DNA of 64,000 nucleotides from Centropus unirufus (Eukaryota; Chordata; Aves; Cuculiformes; Centropidae): positions 284,760-348,759 of the forward strand of contig VYZI01000575.1 in NCBI GenBank assembly GCA_013397695.1. The letters run 5' to 3'. Shown in pieces: positions 58,650 to 64,000 of the stretch. The position numbers and the translations under genes were made by a program. The notes under the pieces are model-generated. The model did not search any database. It worked only from the letters and a program-made list of their open reading frames with translations, and was not told the origin of the DNA. The stretch's first letter is position 1; the number at the start of each line of letters is the position of its first letter.

Positions 58650-58716
58650 TGCTTGGATTTCTTTCCTTCTTTCTCTCCTTCCTTCATTTCCTTAGTTTTT
58701 TTTTAAAAAAACTAAA
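58650..58716. repeat. Pyrimidine tract and AT palindrome
   Basis: CT-rich runs of the TTCC/TTTC type are followed by TTAG-T9-A7-CTAA (58692-58715), an inverted repeat without a loop. Confidence 0.8.
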
Positions 58717-59334
58717 TTTGCATAGCAGCTCATTTAGAAAATCAATAAGAAAAAGCATTGATGAAGAACTGACTGAACAGCATATCTGACCATTACCAAG
58801 GTATCTCTAAAAGCTGACACTGAAAAGAGCATAAAACATACAGCAGACAGTTGAATTCGGGGGGGGGATCCTCTATAACAGTTACCATGTGTTACTAAAA
58901 GTAAATAAAAACCCAGAAAGGCAATTACTGTACTATATAGGACAAATTTCTTAAGCCAACAACATAAACATAACATTTCCAGTTCTCTCTTGCTGCATGA
59001 CAGCGCTGGAGCATAGGTCTAGCAGCTACTTCTCCATGGCTGTGCACGCTGGATGTGCTCACAGCCTGCTGCGTCATGGAGCTGCCTTCCTCTGGCTGGA
59101 AAGCAGAAGCAGCTCCTTTAAAATATGAGATGAGTAAATGCACAGACCGCTCTTGGCTTCCGTCTTCCACGTAGTCTGAACAGAAATATAAACTGTGAAG
59201 GATGAACGTCTGATACCAAAAAAAGCTTTTGCTGAAGAAAGTGCACTGAAAGTATAAAGACCAACATCCAATCTAACATGTGAAGAACTGTAAGCTGCTA
59301 AAATACACGAGCTAACTACACAAGAGACGAAAAC

Positions 59335-59545
59335 ATTGCTTCCTAAGTTCTCATCTAATTCAGCTTAAAACCATTCCCCCTCATCCTATCCCTGCACTCC
59401 ATGATCAAGAGCTCCATCCCAGCTTTCCTGGAGGCCCTTTCAGGTACTGGACGCTGCTCTAAGGTCTCCCCTGAGCCTTCCCTTCTCCAGGCTGCACAAC
59501 CCCAGCTCTCTCAGCCTGTCCTCACAGCAGAGGGGCTCAATAGAC
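59335..59545 (-). mobile_element. CR1 LINE internal fragment
   Basis: Reversed fragment from AGCTTAAAACCATTCCCCC to the CTCAGCCTGTCCTCACAGC region. It lacks the 3' tail. Confidence 0.85.
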
Positions 59546-59744
59546 CGGTACAAAGTTACTGGACTATGGAAAAGGTATTGCTGTCACATCATCAGTCAGA
59601 GTACCATATGGATTTCACCAGGAAATACTCTGTGCCAGCTTTGAAGCTCAATGCTGTAATTGTTAATTGGCATTGGTCTTGTGTATATGCTGTGCCCAGA
59701 TGTGAACATATTCACTAACATGAAAATCAAAACAGATCTAATTG

Positions 59745-60048
59745 TAAGGGCTGGAGCACCTCTGCTGTGAGGACAGGCTGAGAGCGTTGGAGTTGCTCAC
59801 CCTGGAGAAGACTCTGGAGAGACCTTAGAGCAACCTCCCAGTACCTGAAAGGGAGTGCAGGAAAGCTGGGGAGGGACTTTTCACAAGGGTGTGTAGTGAC
59901 AGGATTAAGGAGAATGGCTTTAAATGGCTGGATGAAGCTTTGAGCAACCCGATCCAATGGGAGGCGTCCCTGCCCATGGCAGGGGGGATGGAACTGCATG
60001 AACTTCAAGTTCCCTTCCAACCCAAACCATTCTGTGATTCTGTTCAGG
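59745..60048 (+). mobile_element. CR1 LINE fragment with internal deletion
   Basis: Sense copy from GGGCTGGAGCACCTCTGCTG to CCATTCTGTGATTCTG. The usual TTCTTCACAATGAGG segment is missing between 59925 and 59930. Confidence 0.88.
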
Positions 60049-60431
60049 TTGTATGAGGCAGCCTTCCAGTACTTAAAGGGAAGGGAAGCGTCAGTTAAAG
60101 AAAGAGGTGACATGACAGTTTTTACCATTTTAAGGGTTATAGTCAGCAATTTGAGTGGTATCAGCAAGGTGATGCTGAAGCACCCATAGAGCCTGTAGAC
60201 ATGAATTGTCATGCATCCCACAGGCTTGGTACAGTACAGAAGAGGTTTGCTGACTAATGTCTCTAGGAGAGGGAGTAATTTGCAGTTTCTGCCTGGAAGT
60301 TGACAGTTCCTTTACAAACGGGCCTTCTGAGAAATTTCTCCAGCACCCACAGCATCACTAGCACCTCCCTACAGAGCAACCTGCTGCCTCCAGCTGCCAG
60401 CGCGATCCTTACACTCTTTGATGTCTTGCTG

Positions 60432-60572
60432 TCCCACCCCTGGAAGTGTTCAAGACCAGGTTGGATGGGGCTTTGAGCAACCTGATCCAGTGGGAGGTGA
60501 CCCTGCCCACAGCAATGGGTTGGAACTGGATGGGCTTTAAGGTCCCTTCCAACCCAAACCATTCTGTGAACA
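60432..60572 (+). mobile_element. CR1 LINE 3' fragment
   Basis: Sense 3' end from CCACCCCTGGAAGTGTTCAA to CAACCCAAACCATTCTGTG. Confidence 0.9.
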
Positions 60573-60779
60573 CCATCAAGGGACTGGGTTTCAGACACCC
60601 TGCAGGAGCGGCAAGCTGTATGGGCGGTCCTGAAAGGGCAAGCGATGCAGACAGCCCATTGCCTACTGCATTCCTCTGCCTGCAAAGCCTCCGAGGCAGC
60701 TGTGTGTAGGCCCAGGACCATCAAGGATTAAGGGAACTTCACCAGAAGCCCTCCTCCGGGAGCACAGCGTACCTACACC

Positions 60780-60900
60780 AGTGCCTCCCCACCCCAATTG
60801 TGAAGAATTTCTTCCTAATATCAAGTCTGACCTTTCCCTCTCTAATGTGTGGCCATCCCATCTCATGCTATCCCTCCATGCCCTGGTAAAGTACTTCTGC
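60780..60900 (-). mobile_element. CR1 LINE internal fragment
   Basis: Reversed fragment with ATTGTGAAGAATTTCTTCC and CATCTCATGCTATCCCTCC. It has no tail. Confidence 0.8.
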
Positions 60901-61351
60901 TTTGTAACCACCACATAGCAGGGTGGTGCTTGACCTCTTACTGCTACTGCTGTCCCAGCAACGTGTGCAGCTGTCCCATGGAATGGGTTGGTGCAATGCC
61001 AAGGAATGTTGTTCCCGTACCGCACTGTTAAGGACGAGTGAGGTGTCAGGAGTCACTCCCGTGTCAAGACAGCTGCTCTCACCATCACAAGTCCTCCAAC
61101 ATCAGCTCCAGGAAGGATAAAAATCCAACAGCGACCTCAGCTGTCAGGATGGGAACTGCAGCCTCATCCAGCTGCTATCCCTCCTTCCCACCAGCAGTCG
61201 GACCCACCCAACAAGTAAGATGCATCCCGCTCTTCCAGAGTGCCTTTAGCACATGTGTGTCCTTAACTCCTTAACTTTACGGTTTCCAGACATGCATTGC
61301 TCATGCAGTGATGGCGTAGAAGAGCACACACCAGCCTTTTAACATGGAAAC

Positions 61352-61357
61352 TTTATT
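61352..61357 (-). terminator. ATP5F1A: Poly(A) signal AATAAA of ATP5F1A
   Basis: A canonical hexamer on the minus strand about 100 nt after the stop gives a short 3' UTR, with the expected cleavage site near 61335. This fits the compact 3' UTR of this housekeeping gene. Confidence 0.85.
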
Positions 61358-61458
61358 CCCACTGAGATCTGTACATTCAAGTCGCACATACGTTAAGCCT
61401 GATAGAACTGGAAAATAGGATCACGATGATAGCCTGCTGTGTTCTAACAGTTAAGAGT

Positions 61459-63993
<2,535 letters not shown>

Positions 63994-64000
63994 CTGGAAA

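Larger units (their letters stand above)
57124..61334. other. Intergenic region between PSTPIP2 and ATP5F1A
   Basis: The region has a moderately GC-rich stretch directly upstream of PSTPIP2, a diverged tandem duplication (57340-57590 and 57925-58490), a pyrimidine tract with a TTAG-T9-A7-CTAA palindrome (58650-58716), and four CR1 fragments. I recognise no gene in it. Confidence 0.8.

Overview
The window is nuclear DNA from a bird. It is crowded with CR1 non-LTR retrotransposon fragments: about 28 clear pieces and roughly 11 kb, most ending in the avian ATTCTATG-type 3' tail. Introns are compact, and the three genes keep the EPG5-PSTPIP2-ATP5F1A order and orientation known from human chromosome 18q. 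In birds this block lies on the Z chromosome, and ATP5F1A (ATP5A1) has a W-linked copy, so the sequence is most likely Z. A galliform is my guess, not a demonstrated fact.

All three recognised genes are on the minus strand. (1) 226-29613: the 5' half of EPG5, an autophagosome-lysosome tethering factor. It has 21 coding exons and 1,266 codons in frame, then runs off the left edge. (2) 38142-57123: complete PSTPIP2, an F-BAR adaptor of macrophages and neutrophils. It has 14 coding exons and 334 residues, the same length as the human protein. An assembly gap of 20 N (49794-49813) lies in its first intron. (3) 61459-63993: the last six coding exons of ATP5F1A, the mitochondrial ATP synthase alpha subunit, cut by the right edge. 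Splice phases close in every gene, which supports the models strongly.

The two intergenic stretches are the unusual parts. The 8.5 kb between EPG5 and PSTPIP2 starts with the CpG-rich EPG5 promoter. It then holds a direct-repeat pair (about 29.95-30.69 kb and 33.84-34.97 kb), each copy being a block of 43-62 bp minisatellite units followed by a roughly 500-560 bp unique-looking module. Between the two copies lies GC-rich sequence with coding-like features that I cannot assign. These are a 54-bp (18-codon) tandem repeat with no indels, candidate splice acceptors, a minus-strand terminal-exon-like open stretch and poly(A) signals. The 4.2 kb between PSTPIP2 and ATP5F1A contains a diverged tandem duplication just upstream of PSTPIP2 exon 1, and CR1 fragments.

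The three genes share no pathway. They are linked by old vertebrate synteny and not by operon-like regulation. The candidate for something undescribed is the 30-35 kb intergenic region. Sequence alone cannot show whether it is a bird-specific gene, a decayed gene or a satellite-derived repeat.
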